64,000 nucleotides of DNA from Chromobacterium sp. ATCC 53434 (GCF_002848345.1 NZ_CP025429.1:1364001-1428000), one strand, 5' to 3'. Shown: positions 1 through 8,101, counted from the first letter of the stretch. Numbers and translations are program-made. Notes: generated by a model not told the origin, from the letters alone.

Positions 1-1
1 C

Positions 2-607
2 GTCAACAAGACGATGAAGGACGGCGACGCGCCGCTGCAAGTGACCGTGGCGCGCAGCGACAGCGACACCACCGCCAACGTGCAGTCCTTCGTCGACGCG
101 TACAACAAGATCTACAAGGCGATTTCCGACCTGTCGCAAGCGGGCACCAGCGGCAACGCCGCCGGCCCCTTCGCCGACGACTCCAGCGTCCGCGGCCTGA
201 AAAACCAGCTGAACGCCATCCTGCGCCAGTCCTTCGACGGCGTCACGCTGGGCCAGCTCGGCATCAGCGCCAGCCGCGACGGCACGCTGACGCTGGACAG
301 CAAGAAGCTCGGCGACACGCTGAAGAACACGCCGGACGCGCTGGACCGCTATTTCAACGGTACGGCCCAGAACGGCTCGCTGAAGCAGAGCAGCGACTAC
401 CTGGACAAATGGCTGAACTACAGCAGCGGCATGCTGAAGATGCGCAAGGACAGCGAGGATCGCACCTCGAAGGATCTGAGCCGCCGCCAGGACGCGCTGC
501 AGCAGCAGTACCAGCAGCTGTACCAGCGCTATCTGGCGCAGTTCACTCAGCTGCAGGGCATGCAGGACCAGATGACCCAGACCATGGGCATGTTCAATTT
601 CAACTGA
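2..607 (+). CDS. fliD: Flagellar hook-associated protein 2 (filament cap), C-terminal part
   Basis: The frame is open from the window edge, so the true start lies upstream. The visible 200 or so residues match the C-terminal half of FliD: a helical region ending in a long Gln-rich coiled coil (about the last 70 residues, with many QQ and QL pairs) that forms the cap leg domain, and a terminal MGMFNFN-like tail. FliD caps the growing filament outside the cell and helps flagellin fold into it. It is followed 21 bases later by fliS, as in lateral (laf) flagellar operons, so it is probably the lateral-type copy (LafB). Partial because of the window edge, not because of a mutation. Confidence 0.9.
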   Translation, partial: VNKTMKDGDAPLQVTVARSDSDTTANVQSFVDAYNKIYKAISDLSQAGTSGNAAGPFADDSSVRGLKNQLNAILRQSFDGVTLGQLGISASRDGTLTLDSKKLGDTLKNTPDALDRYFNGTAQNGSLKQSSDYLDKWLNYSSGMLKMRKDSEDRTSKDLSRRQDALQQQYQQLYQRYLAQFTQLQGMQDQMTQTMGMFNFN

Positions 608-628
608 TTCGAGACAAGCGGGACCTAG

Positions 629-1024
629 ATGGTGGATTACGAAGCCTACCGCAGCTACCACGCGGTAAACCTGGAGTCGCAGACCCACTCCGCCAGTCAG
701 GTCGAGCTGGTGCTGGTGCTGTTCGACGGCCTGCTGGAGGAGATCGCCCGCGCCCGCGGCCATATCGAACAGCGGCGTTACGAACAGAAGGGCGACAGCA
801 TCAGCAAGTGCATCAACATCCTCAACGGCCTGTCCAGCGCGCTGGACTTCGAGGCCGGCGGCGATGTGGTCACCAATCTGGCCCGCCTGTACGACTACTG
901 CGCGCACAAGCTGTACCAGGCCAGCATCGAGCTGGACGCCGAGGCGCTGGCCGAGGCCGAGTCGCTGATCGTCAAGCTCAAGGGCGGCTGGGTCGGCGTG
1001 CGGGACCAGCATGCCGAGGCCTGA
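629..1024 (+). CDS. fliS: Flagellin export chaperone FliS (LafC type)
   Basis: 131 residues, the usual FliS length, all-helical. The N-terminal YEAYRSYHAV stretch and the segment around VELVLVLFDGLLEEIARA are typical of FliS, which binds the C-terminus of unpolymerised flagellin in the cytoplasm and delivers it to the export gate. The next gene starts inside its 3' end (overlap 1011-1024), which indicates translational coupling. The position between fliD and a FliT-like gene matches the laf order. No odd features. Confidence 0.92.
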   Translation: MVDYEAYRSYHAVNLESQTHSASQVELVLVLFDGLLEEIARARGHIEQRRYEQKGDSISKCINILNGLSSALDFEAGGDVVTNLARLYDYCAHKLYQASIELDAEALAEAESLIVKLKGGWVGVRDQHAEA

Positions 1025-1298
1025 CACGGCGCGCTGGTGCCGCGAGATCGCCGCCGCCACCGAACGGCGGGACTGGACGGCGCTGGCGGCGCTGGACGCT
1101 GGCCTGCGCGTCCGGCTGGCGGCGCCGGACTGCGATCTGACGCCGGAGGACAGGGCGGCGCTGGGCGCCGCCTATCGCGGCGCGCTGGCGCAGAGCCGGG
1201 GCGAGCTGGACGAATTGCAGCACAGGCTGGCCGGACTCGGCCGGCAGCGCGAAGGCCAGCTGGCCTACGCGCAATTCAGCGAATGGGAACAAGCATGA
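1011..1298 (+). CDS. FliT/LafD-like flagellar chaperone
   Basis: 95 residues, acidic and helical, with no clear motif. It is assigned mainly by context: it overlaps fliS by 14 bases and fliK by the ATGA at 1295-1298, the slot occupied by lafD (a FliT-like protein) in lateral flagellar operons. FliT-type proteins bind FliD before export and, in enteric bacteria, modulate FlhDC. The sequence is too diverged for me to confirm FliT by eye, so binding partner and regulatory role are inference. Confidence 0.65.
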   Translation: MPRPDTARWCREIAAATERRDWTALAALDAGLRVRLAAPDCDLTPEDRAALGAAYRGALAQSRGELDELQHRLAGLGRQREGQLAYAQFSEWEQA

Positions 1299-2281
1299 GC
1301 AGAGTGGCACCGCCGCAGATTCCAACTTCGCCGTTGCAGGCCGGCGGCGACGCCGTCGCCGCCGCGCAGGACGACCTGGCTAGCCTGGACGCCGCGCCGG
1401 ATCTTGATTTCGCCGGCGCGATGCAGGCGGCGGGCCGGCCGGACGACACGGCGGCCGCCTTGCCGGACGCCGTCGCCTTGCCGACCTTGCCGGCCGATGC
1501 CGCCGGCACGAGGATGCCGCTGCCGAAGCAGCCGGGCGAGACGGACGACGGCGACAAGGACGACGATGCGCCGCGCCGGCCCGACCCGGTGGCGCTGAGT
1601 CCGGCGATGCTGCCGTCGCCGCTGTTGGCGGCCTTGTTGCCGCAGCAGCAGCCGGCCGCCGTCCGGCCGCGGGAGAACATCGCCGTCGACGCCGCGCCGG
1701 CAAGTCCGGCCGCGGCGCCCGCGCCGACGCCGCTTGCCGCCAAGGCGCTGGCGTCGCAACTGGCCGAGCTGGCCGCGCCGCTCGAGCAGCCGGCGCCGGT
1801 GGCCGCGATCTTGCCGCCGCCGGCCGCGCCGGTGGCGGAGCAACCGTCCCGGCCGGCGGAAAGCTTCACCCTGGCCCTGCCGCCGACGCAGCCGGACAGC
1901 TGGAGCGGCAAGTTGCAGACGGCGCTCGGCGAGCGGCTGCCGCAGTGGGTCGGCCAGAACATGGACCGCGCGACGCTGAGGCTGGACCCGCCGGCGCTGG
2001 GCACGCTGGAAATCGCCATCCGCCACCAGGCCGGCGCGCTGACGGTGGAGTTGACCGCCTCGCACGGCGAAGTGGTGCGCCAGTTGCAGGGCATAGGCGA
2101 GGCGCTGCGCCAGGATCTGGGCAGCCGCCAATACACCCAGGTGGCGGTGGACGTCAGGGAAGGCCTGCCGACCGGCCACGGCCAGGGCGGCCGCCAGGGC
2201 CGGGAGCAGCAGGCCCAGCAACAGCCGGGCCGCGCGCTGGGCGGGCAGCTGGCCGGCGAATTTGAATTGGATCAGGGCTAG
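1295..2281 (+). CDS. fliK: Flagellar hook-length control protein FliK (LafE type)
   Basis: 328 residues from the ATG of the ATGA overlap with the preceding gene; an in-frame ATG at 1283 is possible but lies within that gene. The first 200 residues are Pro/Ala-rich and low in complexity, as expected for the secreted molecular-ruler part. The last 110 or so form the Flg_hook domain, with the conserved LRLDPPALGTLEIAI motif near residues 228-242. FliK is exported during hook growth and switches the export gate (FlhB) from hook to filament substrates. The C-terminus is Gln/Gly-rich. The overlap chain continues the flagellar operon. Confidence 0.88.
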   Translation: MSRVAPPQIPTSPLQAGGDAVAAAQDDLASLDAAPDLDFAGAMQAAGRPDDTAAALPDAVALPTLPADAAGTRMPLPKQPGETDDGDKDDDAPRRPDPVALSPAMLPSPLLAALLPQQQPAAVRPRENIAVDAAPASPAAAPAPTPLAAKALASQLAELAAPLEQPAPVAAILPPPAAPVAEQPSRPAESFTLALPPTQPDSWSGKLQTALGERLPQWVGQNMDRATLRLDPPALGTLEIAIRHQAGALTVELTASHGEVVRQLQGIGEALRQDLGSRQYTQVAVDVREGLPTGHGQGGRQGREQQAQQQPGRALGGQLAGEFELDQG

Positions 2282-2295
2282 GAAGGTATAGACGT

Positions 2296-2733
2296 ATGAA
2301 CAGCAGAACCCTGATCACGGCCGCGCTGGTGGCCAGCGTAGTGGCCGGCGCCGGCGGCGGCGGCTGGTGGTATTACCAGCAATCGACGCAGGCCGCGCCG
2401 GCCCGGCCCAAGCCGGTGGATTACCGCTTCATCACGCTGGACAAGATCATCGTGATGCTCAGGAGCGAGGCCGGCGGCGACCCGCGCTATATGGCGGTCG
2501 ACCTGGTGTTCCGCAGCACGCCGGAGGGCGAGGCCAAGGTGAAGGAGCAACTGCCGCTGCTGAAGAGCGTGGCGGTGCGGGCGTTGTCGCAGCTGACGCG
2601 CGAGCGCGCCAACGCGCTGGGCATAGACGACTACCAGCAGCTGCTGGACCGCGCCTATCGCGCCAATTTCGCCCGAGAGGCGCGCGAGCGGCCGTTCAGC
2701 GAAGTGATGGTCAGCAAGCTGATCATCGAGTAG
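2296..2733 (+). CDS. fliL: Flagellar basal-body-associated protein FliL (LafF type)
   Basis: 145 residues: a short cytoplasmic start, one membrane segment (about residues 7-27, containing the VVAGAGGGGWWYY run) and a periplasmic FliL domain ending in VMVSKLIIE, which resembles the usual FliL C-terminus. FliL surrounds the stator and supports torque, especially for swarming. It lies directly before the motor sigma factor and stator genes, the same order as in laf clusters. The start ATG has a GGAAGG-like ribosome site about ten bases upstream. Confidence 0.85.
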   Translation: MNSRTLITAALVASVVAGAGGGGWWYYQQSTQAAPARPKPVDYRFITLDKIIVMLRSEAGGDPRYMAVDLVFRSTPEGEAKVKEQLPLLKSVAVRALSQLTRERANALGIDDYQQLLDRAYRANFAREARERPFSEVMVSKLIIE

Positions 2734-2738
2734 GCGCG

Positions 2739-3434
2739 ATGTACGCCGAGAGCTACGCGCTGCCGTCCCGCGCGGCCGACGAGGGCCGGCACCTGGCGAC
2801 CTACGCGCCGCTGGTCAAGCGCGCGGCGCGCCAGCTGGCCAGTCAGGCCGGCGGCGTGTTCGACCGCGAGGACATGGAGCAGATCGGCCTGATGGCCTTG
2901 CTGGACTGCCTGCGCCGCTACGGCGGCGAGCCGGACGAGCGTTTCGCCGGCTTCGCGATGCTGCGCATCCGCGGCGCCATTCTCGACGAGTTGCGGCGGC
3001 TGGACTGGCGGCCGCGCGCAGTGAGGCAGGAGGCGCACCGGGTGCGCGACGGGCTGCGCGAGTTGAGGCGCAAGCTCAGGCGCGAGCCGAGCGAGGCCGA
3101 GGCGATGTCCTTGCTGGGGCTGGACGCCGATGGCTATCGCGAGGCGCTGCTGGCCGAGAACGCCGAGGCGATGGCCAGCTTCGACGAACTGGTGGCCTCC
3201 GGCATGGAGATGGCCGCCGAGGGTTCGCCGGAGGCGCGCCTGGAGCGGCAGAGCGAGTTGGCGCGCGCGCTGACCGCGCTGAACGAGCGCGAGCAGCAAG
3301 TCATCCAGATGTATTACGAATTCGAACTGAGTCTCAAGGAGATCGCGGCGGTGCTGGACCTGACCGAGGCCCGAATCTGCCAGATCAACAAGAGCGCCCT
3401 GAAAAAGATGCAGGCCTGCCTGACGGCGGCTTGA
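2739..3434 (+). CDS. fliA: Flagellar sigma-28 factor (FliA/LafS)
   Basis: 231 residues from an ATG five bases after fliL. Sigma-70 region 2 is seen in the LVKRAARQLA to DEL(R/R)LDWRPR stretch (about residues 20-90), region 3 around 95-125, and region 4 with its helix-turn-helix in the last 50 residues (LSLKEIAAVLDLTEARICQINKSAL, described here only by its ends). FliA directs polymerase to late flagellar promoters and is held by FlgM; a flgM gene lies at 6379. Being embedded between fliL and motA, rather than in the polar flhF/fleN locus, supports the lateral-type LafS identity. Confidence 0.88.
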   Translation: MYAESYALPSRAADEGRHLATYAPLVKRAARQLASQAGGVFDREDMEQIGLMALLDCLRRYGGEPDERFAGFAMLRIRGAILDELRRLDWRPRAVRQEAHRVRDGLRELRRKLRREPSEAEAMSLLGLDADGYREALLAENAEAMASFDELVASGMEMAAEGSPEARLERQSELARALTALNEREQQVIQMYYEFELSLKEIAAVLDLTEARICQINKSALKKMQACLTAA

Positions 3435-3449
3435 ACAAGGAAATACCCG

Positions 3450-4313
3450 ATGCAGCAATTGTTTGGCATTGTGATCGTGCTGGTTTGCGTCTTCGGCGGC
3501 TTCATGCTGCATGGCGGCGTGCTGTCCATCATCTGGCAGCCGACCGAGCTGTTGATCATCTGCGGCGCGGCGCTGGGCGCCATCGTGCTTGGCAATCCGC
3601 CGCATGTGCTCAAGGAGATGGGCGGCCAGATCAAGCGGGTGGTGGTGCGCAAGAGGCAGGGCGCCGAATTCCAGCGCCAGCAGCTCTTGCTGATGTATGA
3701 GCTGCTGATCACCGCCAGCGGCGGTCTGAAGGCGCTGGACCAGCACGTGGAGGCGCCGCGGCAGAGTCCGCTGTTCAACCGCTACCCGCTGGTGCTGCAA
3801 AGCCCCAAGCTGCTGGCCTTCATCGTAGACAACTTCCGGCTGATGGCGATGGGCAAGATCAACGCCCATGAGCTGGAGGGCGTGCTGGACCAGGAACTGG
3901 ACGCCATCCACGAGCAGCTGAACCAGCCGTCCAAATCGCTGCACAAGATCGCCGAGGCGATGCCGGGCTTCGGCATCCTGGCGGCGGTGCTGGGCATCGT
4001 GATGGCGATGAACACCGTCGGCCAGGGCGCCGGCGCCGGCGAGATCGCCGCCGACGTCGCCGCGGCCATGGTCGGCACCTTCATCGGCATCTTCTTCTGC
4101 TACGGCGTGCTGGACCCGCTGTCCAACGTGATGGGCCAGCAGGTCAAGGAGGAGTTGTCCAACTTCGAGTCGGTCAAGGTGGTGCTGACCACCCATGTTT
4201 CCGGCAAGCCGCCGCTGCTGGCGATCGACGCCGGCCGCCGCCTGGTGCAGCTGAACACCAAGCCCAGCTTCTCGCAGCTGGAGTCGTGGATCAACGCGCT
4301 GGAAGGCGTGTAA
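3450..4313 (+). CDS. motA: Flagellar motor stator subunit MotA (LafT type)
   Basis: 287 residues, the length of proton-type MotA. There are four hydrophobic segments (about residues 2-22, 30-50, 170-190 and 200-222), with a large cytoplasmic loop between 2 and 3 carrying charged residues that contact FliG. The PGFGILAAVLGIVMAMN segment is the conserved third helix. MotA with MotB forms the ion-driven stator in the inner membrane. motB starts three bases after its stop. The resemblance is to the H+-type rather than the Na+-type PomA, by overall length and loop, not by a test. Confidence 0.93.
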   Translation: MQQLFGIVIVLVCVFGGFMLHGGVLSIIWQPTELLIICGAALGAIVLGNPPHVLKEMGGQIKRVVVRKRQGAEFQRQQLLLMYELLITASGGLKALDQHVEAPRQSPLFNRYPLVLQSPKLLAFIVDNFRLMAMGKINAHELEGVLDQELDAIHEQLNQPSKSLHKIAEAMPGFGILAAVLGIVMAMNTVGQGAGAGEIAADVAAAMVGTFIGIFFCYGVLDPLSNVMGQQVKEELSNFESVKVVLTTHVSGKPPLLAIDAGRRLVQLNTKPSFSQLESWINALEGV

Positions 4314-4316
4314 GCG

Positions 4317-5303
4317 ATGGCGCCGATCAAGAACAAGGACGGCCACGACGGCGCGGTGATCAAGCGGGTGTCGCGCCGCCACGACGAGGAAGGGCACGGC
4401 GGCGCCTGGAAAGTGGCGTTCGCCGATTTCGTGCTAGCGCTGATGTGCTTGTTCCTGGTGCTGTGGGTGCTGGCGGCGCGCGACCAGGAGAATCTGCAGC
4501 AGTTGCTGACCACCTCGGGCGGCAGTCCGCTGCTGCAGGGCAACGGCCGGCAGATCGATCATATGGGCAATCCGCCCGGCACGCTGATCCCGCGCGATCC
4601 GATTCCCGGCCAGAGCGGCAGCCAGGTGGCCAGCAAGTCGGCGGTGCGCGACAGCGACAAGCGCGCCAGCGAGCAGCCGGAACTGCCGCGCCGCAGCTAC
4701 GACAGCGAGGCCGATTTGCGCAAGCTGGCGACCCAGCTGGCCACGATGAGCAAGCAGGCCGGCCTGTCCAGCAATCTGCAGACGGTGATCACGCCGTACG
4801 GCCTGCGCGTCACGCTGCACGACACCGATCAGCAGGGCATGTTCGAGCGCGGCAGCGCCATCGTCGAGACGCGTTTCCGCGGCCTGCTGCAGCAGATGGG
4901 CGCGATGCTGGGCGAGATCGACAACCGCCTGCTGCTGGTCGGCCACACCGATGCCGCGCAATACCACCGGGCGGGCAGTTTCAACGCGATGTCCAACTGG
5001 TCCTTGTCCAGCAATCGGGCGATGGCGGCGCGCATGCATCTGATGCAGGGCGGCCTGGCCGGCGACGCGGTGCTGCAGGTGGTGGGCATGGCGGACCGGG
5101 CGCCGCTGGATGCCGGCCATCCGCTGGCGGCGATGAATCGGCGCATCGAGTTGCTGGTCCTCACCTCGGGCCAGGCTCAGGCGGTGGTGGCGATGTATGG
5201 CTCGGCGGCCGATGGCAAAACCGGGATGGCCGGTGTTGCGTCGGCGCTACCAAATGCGAATGACTTGCAAAAACTTAGGGAAAATACCATCGGTATTCGT
5301 TGA
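4317..5303 (+). CDS. motB: Flagellar motor stator subunit MotB (LafU type)
   Basis: 328 residues. A basic N-terminus is followed by one membrane helix (about residues 34-53); it contains the proton-carrying Asp (D37 in the FADFVLALM motif). A plug and linker region comes next, then a C-terminal OmpA/MotB peptidoglycan-binding domain (about 150-285) with LLVGHTDA and the SNRAMAARMHL helix. It anchors the stator to the wall. It is the last gene of the flagellar run: a strong terminator follows at 5328. About 40 residues lie after the OmpA domain, a little longer than in enteric MotB. Confidence 0.92.
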   Translation: MAPIKNKDGHDGAVIKRVSRRHDEEGHGGAWKVAFADFVLALMCLFLVLWVLAARDQENLQQLLTTSGGSPLLQGNGRQIDHMGNPPGTLIPRDPIPGQSGSQVASKSAVRDSDKRASEQPELPRRSYDSEADLRKLATQLATMSKQAGLSSNLQTVITPYGLRVTLHDTDQQGMFERGSAIVETRFRGLLQQMGAMLGEIDNRLLLVGHTDAAQYHRAGSFNAMSNWSLSSNRAMAARMHLMQGGLAGDAVLQVVGMADRAPLDAGHPLAAMNRRIELLVLTSGQAQAVVAMYGSAADGKTGMAGVASALPNANDLQKLRENTIGIR

Positions 5304-5327
5304 TTTGCTGTTAAGATTGTTTGACCA

Positions 5328-5358
5328 CAAAAGCCTTTGCGTTGCAAGGCTTTTTTTT
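5328..5358 (+). terminator. Rho-independent terminator after motB
   Basis: AAGCCTT...AAGGCTT inverted repeat followed by an uninterrupted run of T. It closes the lateral flagellar operon; the next gene has its own leader. Confidence 0.85.
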
Positions 5359-5526
5359 GTGCGATTTTCACATAAATTTTAACCAAATTATTTACAATTT
5401 CCCCGGTGTTGATAACAATGTCGCCAGTATGAGCCAAATCTCATATCGCGAACAATAAATAATGACTCAGGCATCTTCCGCCGTCCTGCGGTGGTGGTGT
5501 CGGATAGTCGGGGACGTGTTACCGAG

Positions 5527-6213
5527 ATGAATCAAGAACAAGTTAGGCAGATGTTGCGGCAGACGCCGCTGTTTGGTCATTTGGCAGATGACACCCTGGA
5601 GCGGGCGCTGGAATGTTGCGAGACCGTGCGCCTGGCGAAGGGGGAGGCCTTGTACGTCGAGGGGGGAGATTCGGACGCGGTTTATTTGCTGCTGGCCGGT
5701 TGCATGCAGGTCTTCGTCGCCGATCCGGGCGGCAAGAAATACGTTTTGCAGATGGCGATGCCGGGCGCGATGCTGGGCATGGAGTCCTTCGTCGACGCCG
5801 GCGAGCGCAGCAGCGGCGCGGTGGCCGACGAGGAGAGCGCGCTGCTGGCGTTCTCCCGCGCGGCGCTGCGGGAATTGTTCGACAGCGAGGACGGCCTGCC
5901 CGGCTGCGACAAGGTGCGAGGCAGCATCATGTGCTATCTGGTCTCGCTGGTGCGCCACATGACGACGCTGGCGCGCAATCTGGCGCTGCTGGACGTCTAC
6001 GGCAGGGTCCGCATCCTGATCAACCAGATGCTGATCGAGCAGGACGGCGTGCTGATCCTGCGCAAGCAGTTGACTCAGCAGGAGATCGCCGATCAGATCG
6101 GCTCCTCGCGCGAGATGGTCGCGCGGATTCTGAAGGAGTTGATCTATGGCCATTACATCAAGATGGAAAACCGCCGCATCGTCGTGCTGAAGATGCTGCC
6201 GGAAAATTTCTGA
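5527..6213 (+). CDS. Crp/Fnr-family transcriptional regulator
   Basis: 228 residues from the ATG at 5527; upstream in-frame starts are only GTG-type and lack a ribosome site. Residues 10-130 form a cyclic-nucleotide-binding-like beta roll, followed by a long dimer helix, and a C-terminal winged helix (LTQQEIADQIGSSREMVARIL, ends only) typical of Crp/Fnr DNA binding. The N-terminal cysteine cluster of true FNR is absent (only a CC pair near residue 34) and the cAMP-contact residues of CRP are not evident, so the effector is unknown. A half-matching FNR-type site (TTGAT then ATGTC) lies at 5409-5422 upstream. It sits between two flagellar blocks, so a motility role is possible but unproven. Confidence 0.85.
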   Translation: MNQEQVRQMLRQTPLFGHLADDTLERALECCETVRLAKGEALYVEGGDSDAVYLLLAGCMQVFVADPGGKKYVLQMAMPGAMLGMESFVDAGERSSGAVADEESALLAFSRAALRELFDSEDGLPGCDKVRGSIMCYLVSLVRHMTTLARNLALLDVYGRVRILINQMLIEQDGVLILRKQLTQQEIADQIGSSREMVARILKELIYGHYIKMENRRIVVLKMLPENF

Positions 6214-6220
6214 CGCCGTA

Positions 6221-6246
6221 AGCGGCGGCCCCGGGCCGCCGTTTTT
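6221..6246 (+). terminator. Rho-independent terminator after the Crp/Fnr gene
   Basis: CGGCGGCCC pairs with GGGCCGCCG and is followed by five T. It begins eight bases after the regulator stop. Confidence 0.8.
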
Positions 6247-6255
6247 CATTTAGAG

Positions 6256-6310
6256 CCGCTGACAAAACCTCGCAGAGTGCCTGACGCAGGATCGAGGGTT
6301 TTGTTGGCGG
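6256..6310. repeat. Compact nested inverted repeat upstream of flgM
   Basis: The left arm at 6256-6272 (CCGCTGACAAAACCTCG) pairs with the right arm at 6293-6310 (CGAGGGTTTTGTTGGCGG), with two mismatches and one extra G. An inner hairpin CCTG-ACG-CAGG sits at 6280-6290. The arms look like insertion-sequence ends brought face to face, or a structured leader or small mobile repeat. No transposase lies nearby. Confidence 0.6.
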
Positions 6311-6378
6311 GTCTTAAGTTTGACGCGCAGGCGTCGCCTTGTATCGGTATCAGACCGCTACAGTCCACAGGCAGACAG

Positions 6379-6633
6379 ATGCAGATATCTCCCATTTTTT
6401 CCCGCGGCAGCGAGCCGACGTCCTCCGGCAAGACCGAGTCCGCCGCGGCTGCGCCTATCGCGAGAGTCGCCGCCGAGCCGGCCGCGCCGGCGCCGGCCGT
6501 CGCCTTGCAGGCGATGCCGAAAATCGATCAGGCCAGGGTGGACGAAGTGCGCGCCGCGCTGGCGCGCGGCGAAGTGCGTTTCGACCCGCGCCGGCTGGCC
6601 GAGCTGGTCGAGCAGTACCACGGCGGGCGCTGA
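6379..6633 (+). CDS. flgM: Anti-sigma-28 factor FlgM
   Basis: 84 residues from the ATG at 6379; an upstream in-frame ATG exists at 6277 but lies in the inverted-repeat region. The N-terminal half is low-complexity Ala/Pro-rich, as in the disordered part of FlgM; the C-terminal half (IDQARVDEVRAALARGEVRF, last 35 residues) is the sigma-28-binding helix pair. FlgM holds FliA until the hook is complete, then is exported. It overlaps flgN by one base (TGATG). Together with fliA at 2739 it forms a checkpoint pair, presumably for the lateral system. Confidence 0.85.
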   Translation: MQISPIFSRGSEPTSSGKTESAAAAPIARVAAEPAAPAPAVALQAMPKIDQARVDEVRAALARGEVRFDPRRLAELVEQYHGGR

Positions 6634-7058
6634 TGGAGGCTGGACAGGCTTACCGCCGCTTGTTCGCCACGATAGGCGCCGACCTGGCCGACTACCCGCG
6701 GCTGCTCGAATGGCTGGAGAGCCAGTTTCGCGCGGCGCTGGAGCATGACGCCGCGGCGCTGGAGCGCTGCGCCGGCGAGATCGCCGCGCTGTGCGACAGG
6801 TTGGAGGGCAGTCGCCGCGAGCGCCTGGCGGTGGTGGACGCCTTGCTGCCTCTGGCTGCCGAGCGTTCGATGGCAGAGGTGTTGAAGGCCTTGCCGACGG
6901 CCCTGCGCGAGCAGGGCGACGCGCATTGGCGGCGACTGCGCGCGCTGATCGCCGATTGCCGCGAGCGCAATCTGCGCAACGGCCGGCTGTTGCAAGAGCG
7001 CAGGCAGCTGCTGCAGCGCGTGCTGGAGGGCGAGAGCGATGTTTACGCAGCGCAGTGA
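6633..7058 (+). CDS. flgN: Flagellar chaperone FlgN
   Basis: 141 residues, entirely helical and Arg/Leu/Glu-rich, with the C-terminal CRERNLRNGRLLQERR segment that resembles the FlgN family (N-x-x-N-G motif). FlgN binds FlgK and FlgL in the cytoplasm before export. It starts in the TGATG overlap with flgM and overlaps the next gene by 20 bases, so all three are probably translated as a coupled unit. Assignment rests on the motif and on the usual flgM-flgN order. Confidence 0.82.
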   Translation: MEAGQAYRRLFATIGADLADYPRLLEWLESQFRAALEHDAAALERCAGEIAALCDRLEGSRRERLAVVDALLPLAAERSMAEVLKALPTALREQGDAHWRRLRALIADCRERNLRNGRLLQERRQLLQRVLEGESDVYAAQ

Positions 7059-7749
7059 GGGCTGGTCGACGGCCGGTCCCGCCCAGTCGGCCGACGCGGT
7101 GGCCTTGCCATTGGCGCTGCCGTCCGGCGGCGGCGGTTTTTCCGAGCAGTTCGCCGGCGTGCGCGCCGAAGTGGAGCGCTTCATCGCCGGCGGCGAGCCG
7201 GCTTCGGCGCAGGCTTTGTCGCCGGAGGCCTGGAGCGTCCGTCAGCAACTGGGCGCCGGCGGCGCCGATTTTTCCGGCGCGCCGCAAGACAGGCAGGCCT
7301 TTGTCGACGAAATGTTGCCGCATGCGCAGGCGGCGGCGGCGCGATTGGGCGTGACGCCGGACCTGGTGCTGGCGCACGCGGCGCTGGAGTCCGGCTGGGG
7401 GCGCAAGCCGCTGACGCGCGCCGATGGCAGCAACGGCCACAATCTGTTCGGCATCAAGGCCGACGCGCGCTGGCGCGGCGAGGCGGCGGCGGCGTTGACG
7501 ACGGAATTCGTCGGCGGCCACAGGCAGAGCAGGGTGGAGTCGTTTCGCGCCTATCCGGATTATCGCGCGGCCTTCGACGATTACGCCGACCTGCTGGCGT
7601 CGAATCCGCGCTACCGCGCGGCGCTGGGCGTCGGTTCGGATGCCAGGGCCTTCGCCGGCGCCCTGGCGCGCGGCGGCTATGCGACCGACCCCGCTTATGC
7701 CGACAAGCTGGCCGGCCTGGCGGAGCAGTTTCGCAAGCGCGGCCGTTAA
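7039..7749 (+). CDS. flgJ: FlgJ-like flagellar muramidase lacking the rod-cap domain
   Basis: 236 residues. The first 85 or so are low-complexity and do not resemble the N-terminal rod-binding (scaffold) domain of enteric FlgJ. Residues 88-232 are a glucosaminidase/FlgJ C-terminal domain: the catalytic Glu is in HAALESGWG, followed by NLFGIKA and the SFRAYPDYRAAFDDYADLL stretch (given by its typical ends). The enzyme cuts peptidoglycan so the rod can cross the wall. The start is inside flgN, with GGAGG about ten bases before it. Either the rod-cap domain is a separate protein elsewhere or this is a dedicated single-domain muramidase. Confidence 0.8.
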   Translation: MFTQRSEGWSTAGPAQSADAVALPLALPSGGGGFSEQFAGVRAEVERFIAGGEPASAQALSPEAWSVRQQLGAGGADFSGAPQDRQAFVDEMLPHAQAAAARLGVTPDLVLAHAALESGWGRKPLTRADGSNGHNLFGIKADARWRGEAAAALTTEFVGGHRQSRVESFRAYPDYRAAFDDYADLLASNPRYRAALGVGSDARAFAGALARGGYATDPAYADKLAGLAEQFRKRGR

Positions 7750-7820
7750 GCGGTATCGACGACAAATTGGCGCCGCTGGCGCCAATTTTTATTTTTGCTG
7801 GTTTTTGGAAAATAAAAAGG

Positions 7821-7851
7821 AAAAAGCCGAAATCGTAAGATTTCGGCTTTT
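7821..7851. terminator. Bidirectional terminator between flgJ and the tRNA cluster
   Basis: AAAAGCCGAAATC-GTAA-GATTTCGGCTTTT, a perfect 13-base stem with A and T runs on both sides. It can end both the flgMNJ transcript (plus) and the tRNA transcript (minus). Confidence 0.88.
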
Positions 7852-7854
7852 GAC

Positions 7855-7930
<76 letters not shown>

Positions 7931-7941
7931 ACATAAAACCA

Positions 7942-8017
7942 TGGCGTCCCCACGGGGATTCGAACCCCGGTCGCCGCCGTGAAAGGGCAGTGTCCTAGGC
8001 CTCTAGACGATAGGGAC
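7942..8017 (-). tRNA. tRNA-Glu (TTC)
   Basis: 76 bases with encoded CCA. Acceptor GTCCCTA/TGGGGAC, anticodon loop CCTTTCACGG region with TTC, T-arm GGTTCGAATCC. It lies between two tRNA-Ala genes with 11 and 8 base spacers, so the three are co-transcribed and processed. Confidence 0.96.
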
Positions 8018-8025
8018 TGAATTGT

Positions 8026-8101
<76 letters not shown>

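Noticed and set aside
2655..4397. A 580-residue minus-strand frame opposite fliA-motA
   Set aside because: Overlaps well-supported flagellar genes and gives His/Leu/Gln-rich sequence typical of antisense of hydrophobic proteins.
6314..6340. A possible sigma-28 promoter for flgM (TTAAGTTT then GTCGCCTT)
   Set aside because: The -35-like part fits well but the -10-like part matches only three of eight bases of the GCCGATAA consensus.
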